A DNA stretch of 64,000 bases from Clostridia bacterium. Its GTDB lineage: Bacteria > Bacillota > Clostridia > Oscillospirales > Acutalibacteraceae. The stretch covers positions 1-64,000 of the forward strand of contig JAFSIV010000016.1 in the NCBI GenBank assembly GCA_017439585.1, in the 5' to 3' direction. The notes under the pieces are model-generated. The model was given only the letters and a program-made list of their open reading frames with translations. It searched no databases and was not told the DNA's origin. The translations under genes were made by a program, and so were the position numbers. Below are positions 37,462-48,101 of the stretch, one piece after another. How positions within the stretch are numbered: the stretch's first letter is position 1; each line of letters begins with the position of its first letter.

Positions 37462-38730
37462 TTAATCTCCATTTTTTAATCTGTATATTTTCTTTGCGAA
37501 TTTATACAATGTACCGGTATTGTAATAATCTACTTGACGTGATAAACTATCCACTTGCGAATTAAGGTCATCCACATTGCTCTCTAAATTACTGTTGATA
37601 TTTTTTTGAATAGCAAGAGCATTTTGAAGCTCGGCAATTTGGGCTTTTAATTTTGGAAGCTCCTCCTGGTTTTCGTGTAAATAAGTATAATAAGAGTTTT
37701 TTAATACATTGTGCATTTGATAATATCTTTTATCAAACTCTTCATTAAGATACATCTTTATCACATTCACAAAATCGGTCGTAAAATCTTCTGGATGGAA
37801 GAAATTTGTTCGGTTCCATTCGCGTTGCTTTTTAATAACACTTTCTGATAGAGCTTCTTTTAAAATATTTACTATTTCGTTTGGATTATTTGTAAAGGGT
37901 AAAATACCTTCTTTATATAATTCATATTGTGTTGTATTGAAATCACCGGTTTTATTTTTATTAATATCATCGCAAAAAACAGCAACCGGAATTTCTGTAA
38001 AAATTCCTTCGAATATAGAACCGGAATTGTCGGTCAAAATAACATCTGTTGTTTCAAGAAGGGCTGTTAGAGGTGTATTGGAGTCATAAAGCTCATCTAC
38101 TTTATCTTTTAGCAAATTGATTCTGTTATGCTCATTAGCTAAATAGTTAGTGCCATGATGTATTTTTGCAACTATATAATAATGTTCTTTAAGTTCCTCT
38201 AAAATGTTAATGATTTGTTCGATTGAGGATTCATCACCATAAGTCGGGAGATAAAGCAATTGCTTTTTATTTGATTTTCTAACCTCGGACTTTTTAAAAT
38301 TTTCATATTTTAAATTTGCCGTTTTGTAAGTTTTAGAAAAAACAGATAAATAGTTGGAATCGTAATTTCCTGAGCAAAGAATAGCATCATACATTATATA
38401 GTTTTCAGGCTTGTAAACAATATTAGGCTTGGCAGATATATTGCTGTATCTGTATTTGATTTTATATTTTGCTGAAATATCGAGGCATGGATATGGTTCA
38501 AGTAGAACCTTGTATTCAATTTTAGGGTCAACCTTGCGATAAACATTAAAATTATTTTTTTCACAATAATCAGTTATATCGTCAAACATATTGTTCATAC
38601 CGGAAGAATCTTCGTCCCAATGAGAACAATATATATCAACTGAAAATCCGCTTTTTTTAAGTTCTTCAAGACCTGAAACAATATTATCGTATTGGATGCG
38701 GTTTAAAATTACAACTGCAATATCTTTCAT
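37462..38730 (-). CDS. TagF-like glycerophosphotransferase with coiled-coil tail
   Basis: The 422-residue protein has a GT-B fold with TagF-type landmarks: 'LLYLPTYGDESS', 'IVAKIHHGTNYL' (His-Lys region) and 'DVILTDNSGSIFEGIFTEIPV' (usual TDYSS). This suggests transfer of glycerol-phosphate or a similar unit from its CDP form. The last about 60 residues are a predicted coiled coil ('NALAIQKNINSNLESNVDDL' onward), which may hold partner enzymes. It is diverged, so the exact donor is open. It overlaps tagD. Confidence 0.8.
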   Translation of the reverse strand: MKDIAVVILNRIQYDNIVSGLEELKKSGFSVDIYCSHWDEDSSGMNNMFDDITDYCEKNNFNVYRKVDPKIEYKVLLEPYPCLDISAKYKIKYRYSNISAKPNIVYKPENYIMYDAILCSGNYDSNYLSVFSKTYKTANLKYENFKKSEVRKSNKKQLLYLPTYGDESSIEQIINILEELKEHYYIVAKIHHGTNYLANEHNRINLLKDKVDELYDSNTPLTALLETTDVILTDNSGSIFEGIFTEIPVAVFCDDINKNKTGDFNTTQYELYKEGILPFTNNPNEIVNILKEALSESVIKKQREWNRTNFFHPEDFTTDFVNVIKMYLNEEFDKRYYQMHNVLKNSYYTYLHENQEELPKLKAQIAELQNALAIQKNINSNLESNVDDLNSQVDSLSRQVDYYNTGTLYKFAKKIYRLKNGD

Positions 38731-38736
38731 TTTTAT

Positions 38737-41118
38737 TTACCTTGTTTCATTCTCATTTAAGAGATCGATTATTATTTTAGCTTTTTTTGACCAATCGTTT
38801 TCGCGTGCTTCTTTATCGAGAAGAGCAATATATTCAGAATTTTTAGCGACAACCGAAGCTTTTTCTAGCAGATTTATAAATTCTTCATGGGTTTTGGCAA
38901 CCATAACAGATTTATAGTTTTTGCATTCTTGCATAGCGGTTGTAACTATTGGCTTGTGCAATGCCATATATTCAAATAACTTTAAAGGTGATGTTGCCTG
39001 TGTTATTGAATTTATGATAAATGGAATAGTTAAAATATCCATTTTTGCTGCATAATTTTTAAGTATATGATATTCCTTAGAGCCTATGAAATGAACATTT
39101 TTCAAATTATCGATTCCGCTTTGGTCATAAGAATCATCATATTTTATACCTATTAAAATTATATTGTATTTATTAGTGGCATCAATTTTGTTGATAAGTT
39201 TATAGTCAAACCAACTTGCTAAAGCACCATAATAACAAAGATTGATTTTACCATTATTGATGATATCAAGAAATTCATGCTCAAATTTGTAATCTTCACA
39301 AATTTGTTGGAAGAAATCATAGTCAACACCATTGCAAGCTAAAACCATATTTTTTTCACCGCGTTTACTTACAACATCTTCAAAAATTTGCTTAGCGGTG
39401 GTAACAACGGGGACATCAATATTCGACATGGCAAAGTTATATTTGTTAAGAATGGATTCGGGAATTTCCTCAGTGCCAGAAAGTTCAGGACTAATATCAT
39501 CAATATATTCGTAAAGCAGTTTAAATCCTTTTGAATAATAGTCTTCTAAATCTTCCATACTCATAGACCAATTTGTAGAATAGATTTGAATGTAAACAGG
39601 TTTATCTTGTTTTTGAAGGCTATCTTCCAAAATATTCTTAACTAAATTATCTTCATAGTTTACGAGGTGGAGATTAGGCTCGATAGTATCGATAGAAATG
39701 GTAGGGTCAGTCTTGCGTGAAACCTCATAGAAAACTAAGCACCCTTGTCTTGCAAACTGTCTTGCAATATGTTGAGGTCTTTGAAATAGTGGAACATCCC
39801 AACCAAAAGGACTACGCCATACGATTATACGGGAATATTTTTCACTTTTTAAAACATTGTCGATTTTTGAGTATATTACATTATGCTTTTGAAAGTTTAC
39901 GAAATCAATCATATTTTTAGCCTTTGATGGCCAAGTGTTTTCTAAAGCTTCCTTAATTTCTAATGCTTTATATTCTGCATTATCAATTTTTTTAATTGCT
40001 TTTGCAAGATTTTCAATAAATTCTTCGTGAGATTCAGAGAAAAATACAGATTTATATTTTTTGCATTCGGGGAGCGCGGTTGTTACAATCGGCTTTTCCA
40101 TTGCCATATATTCAAACAATTTAACTGGGCTTGTAGCTTCGGTGATTTCATTGAGTAAGAATGGAATAATAAAAACATCCGAGTTACAACCATAAAGGGG
40201 AAGTTCGGAGTAATCTTTTCTTCCGACGTAGAAAACATTTTCTTCATCTAAAATACCGCTGTTTGTAAGCGTATTATCATAATCCTGACCTATAAGAAGG
40301 ATAGCATATTCCCTGTTTTTGGCTATCTTTTTAATTAAATCATAATCAAACCAGTTTGCAAGGGCACCATAATAACATAAAATGGTTTTATAGTCTTTTC
40401 TGATTTGTTCAATATCGGCAGGAACGGGATATTCCTGGAATTTGAAATGATCGTAGTCAACACCGTTTGTAATTAAAGCAACATTTTTATTGGATGATTC
40501 TTCAATTTTATTTTTTAGCAAGGTTGCCGTTGAAACAACAAATACATTTTCATCACGAAGAATATTGTTGTGCCTACTTAACAAATCATTGTAAGCTTCG
40601 CCAGAAAGTTGTTCGTTTAAATCATCAACATATTCATATATAACCTTATAAGAATAATCCTCATATAATTTAACTCTATCATAGGGAATATAGTCGGTTG
40701 AATATATCATTAAGTATTTATTGCAATGACCTGCAAGAAAATTAAGGACAGAATCTCGGAAAAATCCAAGGTCTATAATAATAAGATTATCCTTAATTTT
40801 TTTTACGCGACTTTTTTTATCATAATCACAATCTTCATGCGAGTGATAGAACATTAAAACATCATCAGGTAAGTTCTCCGCAATTTGTTGAGGGCGTTGC
40901 TTCATGATTTTGTTCCAACCAAAATTATTTTCAAAAATAATAACGGTAGTATATTTTGATAAATCAACAATATCATATAAAAAACTGCTTGTCGTTCTTT
41001 TTTTGCGGAAGATAAGCCTGAAATACAATGTTTTTGATACTTTTTTAAAGGTCTTGAAAAAACCATATTTTTTAAGATATGCAAAACCCTTTTTAAAAAT
41101 TCTTTTAATTTTTGACAT
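38737..41118 (-). CDS. tandem double glycosyltransferase
   Basis: The 793-residue protein holds two full GT-B glycosyltransferase units, about 50-400 and 425-785, each with 'QRPQ[QH]IA', a 'YEY[IV]DD' strand, 'CYYGALA.WFDY.LI.KI' and 'EATSPVKLFEYMA' or 'QATSPLKLFEYMA'. The second unit is closer to the separate gene at 35717 than to the first. It most likely arose by duplication and fusion, and each unit could add one sugar in sequence. It lies between the ABC ATPase and the TagF-like gene. Confidence 0.87.
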   Translation of the reverse strand: MSKIKRIFKKGFAYLKKYGFFKTFKKVSKTLYFRLIFRKKRTTSSFLYDIVDLSKYTTVIIFENNFGWNKIMKQRPQQIAENLPDDVLMFYHSHEDCDYDKKSRVKKIKDNLIIIDLGFFRDSVLNFLAGHCNKYLMIYSTDYIPYDRVKLYEDYSYKVIYEYVDDLNEQLSGEAYNDLLSRHNNILRDENVFVVSTATLLKNKIEESSNKNVALITNGVDYDHFKFQEYPVPADIEQIRKDYKTILCYYGALANWFDYDLIKKIAKNREYAILLIGQDYDNTLTNSGILDEENVFYVGRKDYSELPLYGCNSDVFIIPFLLNEITEATSPVKLFEYMAMEKPIVTTALPECKKYKSVFFSESHEEFIENLAKAIKKIDNAEYKALEIKEALENTWPSKAKNMIDFVNFQKHNVIYSKIDNVLKSEKYSRIIVWRSPFGWDVPLFQRPQHIARQFARQGCLVFYEVSRKTDPTISIDTIEPNLHLVNYEDNLVKNILEDSLQKQDKPVYIQIYSTNWSMSMEDLEDYYSKGFKLLYEYIDDISPELSGTEEIPESILNKYNFAMSNIDVPVVTTAKQIFEDVVSKRGEKNMVLACNGVDYDFFQQICEDYKFEHEFLDIINNGKINLCYYGALASWFDYKLINKIDATNKYNIILIGIKYDDSYDQSGIDNLKNVHFIGSKEYHILKNYAAKMDILTIPFIINSITQATSPLKLFEYMALHKPIVTTAMQECKNYKSVMVAKTHEEFINLLEKASVVAKNSEYIALLDKEARENDWSKKAKIIIDLLNENETR

Positions 41119-41128
41119 AGTTAGTCTC

Positions 41129-41881
41129 CTATTTACTTATCATATATTGATAATATTCATCGCAAATTTCTTTGCCACCGATTTTTTGAACAACACCGTG
41201 TTCAATCCAAACGACCGTATCACACATCTTTTTAATCTGCTCTAAGGAGTGAGATACAAATAATACGGTGGTACCTCCACCGATCATAGAAAGCATTTTT
41301 TGTTCGCTTTTTGCTTGGAAGGCAATATCGCCAACCGATAAAATTTCGTCAACAATAAGTATTTCAGGGTCAACGATTGTCGCAACACTGAAAGCAAGTC
41401 TTGCTATCATACCTGAAGAAAAGTTTTGAACCGGAACATCAAGAAAATCATGAAGCTCTGAGAAATCAACTATTTCTTGGAATTTTTGGTCCATAAGCTC
41501 TTTGGAATAACCCATTATAGAACCGTTAAGATAAATGTTTTCTCTGGCTGTCAACTGAGGGTCGAAACCTGCGCCAAGCTCTATCATAGGGCATATATTA
41601 CCATAAGCTTTAACATTTCCTTTGGTTGGCTTCATAACTCCGGCAACAACTTTCAAAAGGGTTGATTTTCCCGCACCGTTAGAACCAATAAAACCGACAA
41701 CCTCACCTTTTTTAACCTTGAAATCAACATCAGTTAAAGCCCAAAAATCTTTTTTGGGAGGTTTTTTCTTACCGCTGAAAAAATCAACAAACCCCTGCTT
41801 TAAGGAAAACCCTTTTTCTATACCTAAGTTAAAACGCATAGAAACGTTATTAACTTCAATCATATAATTATTAGCTTCCAT
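41129..41881 (-). CDS. tagH: polysaccharide/teichoic acid ABC exporter ATPase (TagH-like)
   Basis: The 250-residue ATPase has Walker A GSNGAGKSTLLKVVAG, the TagH/Wzt-type 'GNICPMIELGAGFDPQLTARENIYLNG', signature FSSGMIARLAFSVA, Walker B ILIVDEILSVGD and switch VSHSLEQI. It energises export of the lipid-linked polymer. It lacks the long C-terminal tail seen in some TagH. The ATG at 41881 has GGAGGC upstream. Confidence 0.92.
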   Translation of the reverse strand: MEANNYMIEVNNVSMRFNLGIEKGFSLKQGFVDFFSGKKKPPKKDFWALTDVDFKVKKGEVVGFIGSNGAGKSTLLKVVAGVMKPTKGNVKAYGNICPMIELGAGFDPQLTARENIYLNGSIMGYSKELMDQKFQEIVDFSELHDFLDVPVQNFSSGMIARLAFSVATIVDPEILIVDEILSVGDIAFQAKSEQKMLSMIGGGTTVLFVSHSLEQIKKMCDTVVWIEHGVVQKIGGKEICDEYYQYMISK

Positions 41882-41893
41882 ATTTTGCCTCCG

Positions 41894-42685
41894 TTATACA
41901 TAGTATATAAATTTGTCTTGATTTTTCTTGAATACCAAAATACCTATTAACAAGAATCCCAAACCGAAAATCATACAATATATCCATGAATTTATTTCGG
42001 GAATAGCATTATAGAGTATAATTTTTCTTGAAAAATAAGTGAACCAATATAACGGATTAAGTTTTAGTGCAAATGCTATAAGTGGACGGTCTGAAACCAT
42101 ATTTATATCCCACATAATAGGTGTTAAATAGGTCCAAAGATTTAAAACAACGCCATAAATGTAGAACATATCTCTTAAAAATACCGAGACGGTCGAAAGT
42201 ATAAGACCGAAACCTAATGTGAAAAGGAATAAGCAAAGATACATATAAGGTAATAAAATGTGGTAAACATTAATACCGGGGCCGCTTGTAAAAAGAATTA
42301 CATAGAGCGGAATTTGCGAAAGTAAAAAGTTTATACCAACAAATACGCATTTAGAAAGAGGGAATATATATTTAGGCATATAAACTTTGTTAATGAGGCT
42401 GAAATTTGCAACAACACTACTCATAGCAAGGTTAGAGGCTTCACTGAAATAGTTAAAAATAACAAGACCGCTCATGAGATAAGAGAGGTAATCAACATCT
42501 GGCACTTTAAATCTAAAAAACTGTGAAAAAACTATTGCCATAACTGCCATAGTAAGCAGTGGATATAATAGACTCCATAAAACGCCTAAAACACTGCGTT
42601 TATATTTAACCTTGAAATCACGCGCAACTAATTGCCTGAGCAAAAAGTTGTATTTCTTGCAAACATATTTTATATTATTAAACAC
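41894..42685 (-). CDS. tagG: polysaccharide/teichoic acid ABC exporter permease (TagG-like)
   Basis: The 263-residue ABC-2 permease begins 'LVARDFKVKYKRSVLGVLWSLLYPLLTMAVM', the signature of TagG/Wzm proteins, and has six hydrophobic segments; 'STVSVFLRDMFYIYGVVLNLWTYLTPIMW' is the usual later loop. It passes the finished lipid-linked polymer across the membrane with TagH. It is the first gene of the seven-gene cluster. The 225 bases upstream hold no gene. Confidence 0.92.
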   Translation of the reverse strand: MFNNIKYVCKKYNFLLRQLVARDFKVKYKRSVLGVLWSLLYPLLTMAVMAIVFSQFFRFKVPDVDYLSYLMSGLVIFNYFSEASNLAMSSVVANFSLINKVYMPKYIFPLSKCVFVGINFLLSQIPLYVILFTSGPGINVYHILLPYMYLCLFLFTLGFGLILSTVSVFLRDMFYIYGVVLNLWTYLTPIMWDINMVSDRPLIAFALKLNPLYWFTYFSRKIILYNAIPEINSWIYCMIFGLGFLLIGILVFKKNQDKFIYYV

Positions 42686-42910
42686 TTTTCTCTAACCGTC
42701 CTTTATTTAGAAATGCAGTTTATTTTATAATCTATTACAGTATAGCATAAATAAACCATTATAGCAAGGATTAAATGATATATTTGGTATAGTTAGAAAA
42801 AATATGAAAAAAGCCATAACAGAATAGATCTGGAATGGCTGTGGGAGGAGATAATAGAGTTTTGTATTTAAGAGAAAAGAGAAGAGTGAAAAGTGAAGAG
42901 TGAAAAAGTA

Positions 42911-42942
42911 AAAATCCCGTCCTCTTGCGAGAACGGGATTTT
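42911..42942 (-). terminator. terminator of the tRNA pair
   Basis: AAATCCCGT pairs with ACGGGATTT around a short loop; the minus strand ends in a T-run. It starts directly after the CCA end of tRNA-Glu. Confidence 0.85.
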
Positions 42943-43018
42943 TGGTGACCCGGACGGGATTCGAACCCGTGTTACCGCCGTGAAAGGGCGGTGTCTTAGG
43001 CCTCTTGACCACCGGGCC
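42943..43018 (-). tRNA. tRNA-Glu (TTC)
   Basis: The minus strand folds as a cloverleaf: acceptor GGCCCGG/CCGGGTC, anticodon stem CCGCC/GGCGG around loop CTTTCAC (anticodon TTC), T-arm ACGGG-TTCGAAT-CCCGT, and an encoded CCA. It has 76 bases. Confidence 0.97.
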
Positions 43019-43020
43019 AT

Positions 43021-43097
43021 TGGTGGCTGTAGCTGGATTTGAACCGGCGACACTGCGGGTATGAACCGCATGCTCTAGCCAACTGAGCTATACAGCC
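43021..43097 (-). tRNA. tRNA-Met (CAT), elongator type
   Basis: The minus strand has acceptor GGCTGTA/TACAGCC, anticodon stem TGCGG/CCGCA around loop TTCATAC (anticodon CAT), T-arm GCCGG-TTCAAAT-CCAGC, and CCA. It has 77 bases. The paired first acceptor base argues against an initiator. A lysidine-modified tRNA-Ile is a less likely alternative. Confidence 0.95.
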
Positions 43098-43127
43098 GAA
43101 TATCGCTTTTTATTGCGCGACTTGTAT

Positions 43128-43156
43128 ATTATATCCAAGAGACAAGCATTTGTCAA
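43128..43156 (-). promoter_or_regulatory. promoter of the tRNA pair
   Basis: On the minus strand TTGACA (43156-43151) and TATAAT (43133-43128) have a 17-base spacer, about 30 bases before tRNA-Met. Confidence 0.88.
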
Positions 43157-43194
43157 CAATTTTTTTAATTTTTTTAAAATTTCGAGAAAACAGG

Positions 43195-43641
43195 TTATTT
43201 TTTTACCCTAACCGTAAATTCCTTACTGCATCTGGGACAAACCGTTTTATGAGTGCCTATTCGGTGGGGCAGACGCAAAACAGCTTTGCATTTCGGGCAT
43301 TTTCTATAAATATGAGATTTATCAGCTTTCTTTTGATTTATAAAATCTCTGCGTCTTTTAATAAAGCTTGTTTTATTTAAAAACCAAGCATTTTCTTTTT
43401 GGCGGGCATAAATATTTCTCGATAAAACTCTGAAAAAAGCATAGCCCAAAATACCATATCCTAAAAGCTGAAAAACATAGCCTAATATAAGCAAAACAGG
43501 GCTCGAAACAGAAATTGCGATAAACCGAAGCAAAATATTTAAAAAAGAGATAATAAGAGAACAAACAACTAAAAAATATGATAACTTGTCAGGTCCGTAT
43601 CGTCCCGCCATAAATTGCATAAGCTTATATCTAAAATTCAT
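43195..43641 (-). CDS. small membrane protein with zinc ribbon
   Basis: The 148-residue protein has two hydrophobic helices (about 22-42 and 47-70), a basic linker (KRRRDFINQKKADK) and a C-terminal zinc ribbon (C-P-K-C then C-P-R-C about 20 residues later). The function is unknown. It stands alone between the tRNAs and lepA. Confidence 0.8.
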   Translation of the reverse strand: MNFRYKLMQFMAGRYGPDKLSYFLVVCSLIISFLNILLRFIAISVSSPVLLILGYVFQLLGYGILGYAFFRVLSRNIYARQKENAWFLNKTSFIKRRRDFINQKKADKSHIYRKCPKCKAVLRLPHRIGTHKTVCPRCSKEFTVRVKK

Positions 43642-43810
43642 TTTAAAAACCTTTCGTATGATAATATAATCTTATTATATAACTTTAAATAAAAAAATTG
43701 TTAATAAAGCTTAAATATTTATTATTTTAAATTAAGTGTTTGCATTTAAGACGGTTTTGTGTTAAAATAAAATGTAATTTTATTGATTTTTTTGCTTTAA
43801 GGAGAAAGAA

Positions 43811-45616
43811 ATGTCCTTCCCACTTGAAAGAATAAGAAATTTTTGCATAGTAGCTCATATCGACCACGGTAAATCTACCCTTGCGGACCGCCTTTTAGAG
43901 CTTACAAATTCGGTGGCTCAGCGCGATATGGAGGAACAGATACTTGATAGTATGGATTTAGAGCGCGAGAGAGGTATAACCATTAAGGCGCACGCGGTTA
44001 CATTATATCATACCGCGAAGGACGGTTTGGAATACGAGCTTAATTTAATAGATACACCTGGACATGTTGACTTTAATTATGAGGTCTCCCGTTCGCTTGC
44101 GGCTTGCGAGGGTGCGGTGCTTATAGTTGATGCATCTCAGGGAATAGAGGCGCAAACCTTGGCTAACACCTATCTGGCGGTTGACCACGGGCTTGAAATT
44201 TTGCCTGTTATCAATAAGATAGACCTGCCTTCTGCCGAGCCTGAGCGTATTAAGGCAGAAATAGAGGATATTATAGGAATACCGGCTGACGAAGCGCCTT
44301 TAATTTCGGCTAAAACAGGTGTTAATATTGAAGAGGTTTTAGAAAAAATAGTAACTGAAATTCCGGCACCAAAAGGAGACAGAACTGCGCCTCTTTCTGC
44401 ATTGATATTTGATTCTTATTATGACCCTTATAAAGGTGTTGTTGTATATTTCAGAGTTATGGGCGGAAGTATTAAAAGTGGCGACCGCATTAAAATGATG
44501 GCTACGGGCGCGGAGTTTGATATAGTTGAAATCGGTAGAAAAAGAGCAACCTCATTAGAGCCTTGCGAGGTTTTAGAAGCGGGTGAGGTTGGATATTTAT
44601 CTGCTTCGATTAAAACTGTTAGCGAGGCAAGAGTTGGCGATACAATCACTTTGGTATCAGAACCCGTAAGTGAGGCTTTGGCAGGATATAGAAAGGTTAA
44701 TCCGGTTGTTTTCTGCGGTATTTATCCGGCAGACGGTGCAAAATACCCCGACCTTCGCGATGCGCTCGATAAGCTTCAATTAAATGATGCCTCTCTCTTG
44801 TTTGAGCCTGAAAGCTCAAATGCTTTGGGTTTCGGTTTCCGTTGCGGTTTTTTGGGACTTCTTCATATGGAAATCATTCAGGAAAGATTAGAGAGGGAAT
44901 ATAATTTAGACCTCGTAACAACCGCGCCGAGCGTTGAGTATAAGTTCACCTTAACCTCGGGTGAGACTATAACGGTGGACAATCCAACCAATTATCCCGA
45001 CCCTGCAATTATTGCCGAGGCATTAGAGCCGGTTGCGGATGTTCATATTTATAGTCCGAGCGATTTTGTTGGAACTATAATGCAGCTTTGCGAGGAAAGA
45101 CGCGGAGTTTATACCGATATGAAATATATGGGTGACCGCGTTGATATTCATTATGTTATGCCGATGGGCGAGATAGTTTATGACTTTTTTGATGCCTTAA
45201 AATCTCGTACAAAAGGATATGCCAGCTACGATTATGAAACTAAGGGTTATGAAAAATCCAAGCTTGTTAAACTTGATGTTATGTTGGCAGGAGAAATTGT
45301 TGACGCGCTGTCTTTCATAGTTCATACCGATAATGCTTATGCGAGAGCCCGCAAAATTGCCGAGAAATTAAAGGATTATATACCGCGTCAGTTATTCGAG
45401 GTTCCTATTCAGGTTGCGGTTTCGGGTAAGATTATTGCAAGAGAAACCGTTAAAGCGCTTAGAAAAGATGTGCTTGCTAAATGCTATGGCGGTGATATAA
45501 CCCGTAAGAAAAAGCTTCTTGAAAAGCAAAAAGAAGGTAAAAAGCGTATGCGCCGCTTAGGCTCGGTAGAGGTTCCGCAAGAAGCGTTTATGGCGGTACT
45601 TAAACTTGATGAATAG
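43811..45616 (+). CDS. lepA: elongation factor 4 (LepA)
   Basis: The 601-residue GTPase has '[20 protein letters not shown]' (P-loop), [23 protein letters not shown] and SAKTG, then the EF-G-like domains and the LepA-specific C-terminus ending '[27 protein letters not shown]'. LepA acts on ribosomes under ionic or other stress. AAGGAG lies upstream of ATG. Confidence 0.98.
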   Translation: MSFPLERIRNFCIVAHIDHGKSTLADRLLELTNSVAQRDMEEQILDSMDLERERGITIKAHAVTLYHTAKDGLEYELNLIDTPGHVDFNYEVSRSLAACEGAVLIVDASQGIEAQTLANTYLAVDHGLEILPVINKIDLPSAEPERIKAEIEDIIGIPADEAPLISAKTGVNIEEVLEKIVTEIPAPKGDRTAPLSALIFDSYYDPYKGVVVYFRVMGGSIKSGDRIKMMATGAEFDIVEIGRKRATSLEPCEVLEAGEVGYLSASIKTVSEARVGDTITLVSEPVSEALAGYRKVNPVVFCGIYPADGAKYPDLRDALDKLQLNDASLLFEPESSNALGFGFRCGFLGLLHMEIIQERLEREYNLDLVTTAPSVEYKFTLTSGETITVDNPTNYPDPAIIAEALEPVADVHIYSPSDFVGTIMQLCEERRGVYTDMKYMGDRVDIHYVMPMGEIVYDFFDALKSRTKGYASYDYETKGYEKSKLVKLDVMLAGEIVDALSFIVHTDNAYARARKIAEKLKDYIPRQLFEVPIQVAVSGKIIARETVKALRKDVLAKCYGGDITRKKKLLEKQKEGKKRMRRLGSVEVPQEAFMAVLKLDE

Positions 45617-45650
45617 ATTAACTACTTTTGTCACTCTAAGGAGCAATAAA

Positions 45651-46457
45651 ATGGGTAAAAAAACAGCTAGGCAAAAGGCGATTATAAGGAGAAATATATT
45701 TCTTTCAATTTGTGCTTTGATACTTGTTTTGGTTATAGCACTTTCGGTTTTTGTTATATCTTCTATTGTTTCAAATTTAGGCGATAATGATGATAAAAAC
45801 GATAGCGTTATATCTTCGCAGACGAGTAAAACAGAAGAGACTATTGAAAAGAAAAACACAACCGACCCGTTGATTGACGGTGAACTTAATCCCGATTTTG
45901 AGAATTTAATGCTCATAAACGGAAAAAATCCTTTGCCTGAAAATTATGAAGATACTTTAAAGCTTGTAACTATTGATGAAATATATCGCAACAATAATAA
46001 TGTTACCGATATTGAAGAAACGGTATATCCGTTTATAACTGCAATGGTTAAAAAAGCAAATGAAGACGGGGTTGATTTAAAGGTTTGGTCGCCATTTCGT
46101 TCATACGCTATTCAGGATATTCTTTTTAGAAGACAGGTAGAGCGTGTAGGCGGAGACGAGGATAAGGCGGCAACCGTTGTAGCAAGGCCGGGCACCAGTG
46201 AGCATAATACAGGTCTTTGCGCAGATTTTAATATGGCGGATGATAAATTTGAAGCCACTGAAATGTATACTTGGATGACCGAAAACGCCGAGGATTACGG
46301 TTTTGTTTTAAGGTATCCTAAGGATAAAACCGAGATAACGGGAGTTATTTATGAGTCTTGGCATTGGCGTTTTGTTGGTATAAACCGCGCAAAAGAAATG
46401 AATAAATTAGGGTTATGCTTAGAAGAATATATCGAGTATTTAGAGGATAAAAATTAA
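45651..46457 (+). CDS. VanY-type D,D-carboxypeptidase (M15B)
   Basis: The 268-residue protein is membrane-anchored by one helix (about 15-40) with an outer catalytic domain. 'VWSPFRSYAIQDILFRRQVE', 'RPGTSEHNTGLCADF' (zinc His and Asp) and 'YESWHWRFVG' (catalytic Glu and zinc His) are complete. It should trim the terminal D-Ala of wall peptides. The ATG at 45651 has AAGGAG, better than earlier in-frame starts that overlap lepA. Presence of this gene alone does not show vancomycin resistance. Confidence 0.92.
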   Translation: MGKKTARQKAIIRRNIFLSICALILVLVIALSVFVISSIVSNLGDNDDKNDSVISSQTSKTEETIEKKNTTDPLIDGELNPDFENLMLINGKNPLPENYEDTLKLVTIDEIYRNNNNVTDIEETVYPFITAMVKKANEDGVDLKVWSPFRSYAIQDILFRRQVERVGGDEDKAATVVARPGTSEHNTGLCADFNMADDKFEATEMYTWMTENAEDYGFVLRYPKDKTEITGVIYESWHWRFVGINRAKEMNKLGLCLEEYIEYLEDKN

Positions 46458-46466
46458 GGGGAAATT

Positions 46467-47951
46467 ATGAAAAAAATAGGATTCGATAACGATAAATATA
46501 TTAAACTTCAATCTCAAAAAATCAGAGATAGAATAGCTCAGTTTGGCGGCAAGCTTTATATGGAGTTTGGCGGTAAATTGTTTGACGATTACCATGCGGC
46601 AAGAGTTTTACCCGGATTTATGCCTGATGCTAAGGTTAAAATGCTTTTGGAACTTAAAGACGAGGCAGAAATCGTAATCGTTATAAATGCTGATGCTATT
46701 GAGAAGAATAAGCGCCGAGGGGATTTAGGTATCACTTACGACCTCGATACGCTAAGACTTATTGATGCATTCAGAGAAATAGGTTTGTATGTTGGCAGTG
46801 TTGTAATTACTTGCTATACAGGTCAGCCTCTTGCTCAGGCATTTGAAAAGAGATTAACCTCTCTTGGTATTAAAACTTATAGACATTATCCGATAAAAGA
46901 TTATCCCGCTAATATCCCCTTTATTGTAAGCGAAGATGGTTTTGGTAAAAATGATTTTATTGAAACTTCGAGAGGGTTGGTTGTTGTAACCGCACCGGGT
47001 CCCGGAAGCGGAAAAATGGCAACCTGTCTTTCTCAGCTTTACCACGAAAATAAAAGAGGAATCAAAGCAGGATATGCTAAGTTTGAGACCTTCCCTGTAT
47101 GGAGTATACCTCTAAAACACCCTGTTAATATCGCCTATGAGGCGGCAACTGCTGACCTTAACGATGTTAATATGATAGACCCGTTTCATTTAGAGGCTTA
47201 TGGTGAAACTACCGTAAACTATAATCGCGATATTGAGATTTTTCCTGTGCTTAATGCTATGCTTGAAGGTATTTTAGGAAAATCGCCTTATAATAGTCCT
47301 ACTGATATGGGCGTTAATATGGCGGGTTTTGCCATTAGCGATGATGAAATTGTGCGCGATGCGGCAAAGCAAGAAATTATCAGAAGATATTTTTCGGCGC
47401 TGGTTAATCTGCGTCAAGGTATGGGGGAAGCAGGTGATGTTGCTAAAATAGAGCTTTTAATGAAGCAGGCAGGAGTTAGCGTTGAGGATAGGTTAGTGGT
47501 TTCTGCGGCGCTTGATAAAGCAGAGAAAACAAAAGCCCCCGCAGTTGCATTAGAACTTAATGACGGCACTATTATAACCGGTAAAACTTCAAGTCTTTTG
47601 GGAGCGTCCTCGTCCTTGCTTTTAAACTGTTTAAAGGTTTTAGCGGATATACCTGATGAAATAGATTTGATATCACCAACCATTATCGAGCCTATTCAGA
47701 AGTTGAAGACCGATATTATGGGCAACCATAACCCAAGACTTCATACCGATGAAATATTAATTGCTTTATCTATTTGCGCGGCAACAAGCGATGTTGCAAA
47801 AGCGGCGCTCGATAATGCATATAAGTTAAAAGGAACAGAGGCTCATTCAACCGTTATTTTATCTCGCGTTGATGAAAATGTATTCAGAAAGCTTGGAGTT
47901 AATATAACCTTTGAGCCAACCTATCAAACTAAAAAACTTTATCATAATTAA
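46467..47951 (+). CDS. DUF1846 family protein
   Basis: This 494-residue protein matches the conserved Firmicute DUF1846 family along its length: '[19 protein letters not shown]', '[23 protein letters not shown]', '[22 protein letters not shown]' (a P-loop-like Gly-rich turn), '[24 protein letters not shown]' and '[13 protein letters not shown]'. The biochemical role is unknown. It follows the VanY-like gene by nine bases. Confidence 0.92.
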   Translation: MKKIGFDNDKYIKLQSQKIRDRIAQFGGKLYMEFGGKLFDDYHAARVLPGFMPDAKVKMLLELKDEAEIVIVINADAIEKNKRRGDLGITYDLDTLRLIDAFREIGLYVGSVVITCYTGQPLAQAFEKRLTSLGIKTYRHYPIKDYPANIPFIVSEDGFGKNDFIETSRGLVVVTAPGPGSGKMATCLSQLYHENKRGIKAGYAKFETFPVWSIPLKHPVNIAYEAATADLNDVNMIDPFHLEAYGETTVNYNRDIEIFPVLNAMLEGILGKSPYNSPTDMGVNMAGFAISDDEIVRDAAKQEIIRRYFSALVNLRQGMGEAGDVAKIELLMKQAGVSVEDRLVVSAALDKAEKTKAPAVALELNDGTIITGKTSSLLGASSSLLLNCLKVLADIPDEIDLISPTIIEPIQKLKTDIMGNHNPRLHTDEILIALSICAATSDVAKAALDNAYKLKGTEAHSTVILSRVDENVFRKLGVNITFEPTYQTKKLYHN

Positions 47952-47952
47952 C

Positions 47953-47998
47953 AAAATACTGCTTGGTAATTTTAATGCCAAGCAGTATTTTGATTTTT
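47953..47998 (+). terminator. terminator after the DUF1846 gene
   Basis: AAAATACTGCTTGG (47953-47966) pairs perfectly with CCAAGCAGTATTTT (47978-47991), followed by a T-run. Confidence 0.88.
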
Positions 47999-48033
47999 GT
48001 GTAGCAACAATCGGAGTTTGCAAATTTATAATA

Positions 48034-48069
48034 ACACAAAAATGTGTCATTGTCAACACAAAATTGTGT
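48034..48069 (+). promoter_or_regulatory. two operator-like palindromes before the XRE gene
   Basis: ACACAAAAATGTGT (48034-48047) and ACACAAAATTGTGT (48056-48069) share ACACAAAA-TGTGT and start exactly 22 bases apart, about two helical turns. TTGTCA between them and TGTAAAAT after them could be promoter hexamers. This fits autoregulation by the small XRE protein downstream. Confidence 0.65.
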
Positions 48070-48101
48070 TTTGTTGTAAAATGGTGGCAGAGGTGATTTT
48101 G

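Noticed and set aside
42725..43071. Open frames on the minus strand across the tRNA genes
   Set aside because: They only read through tRNA-Glu, tRNA-Met and the terminator.
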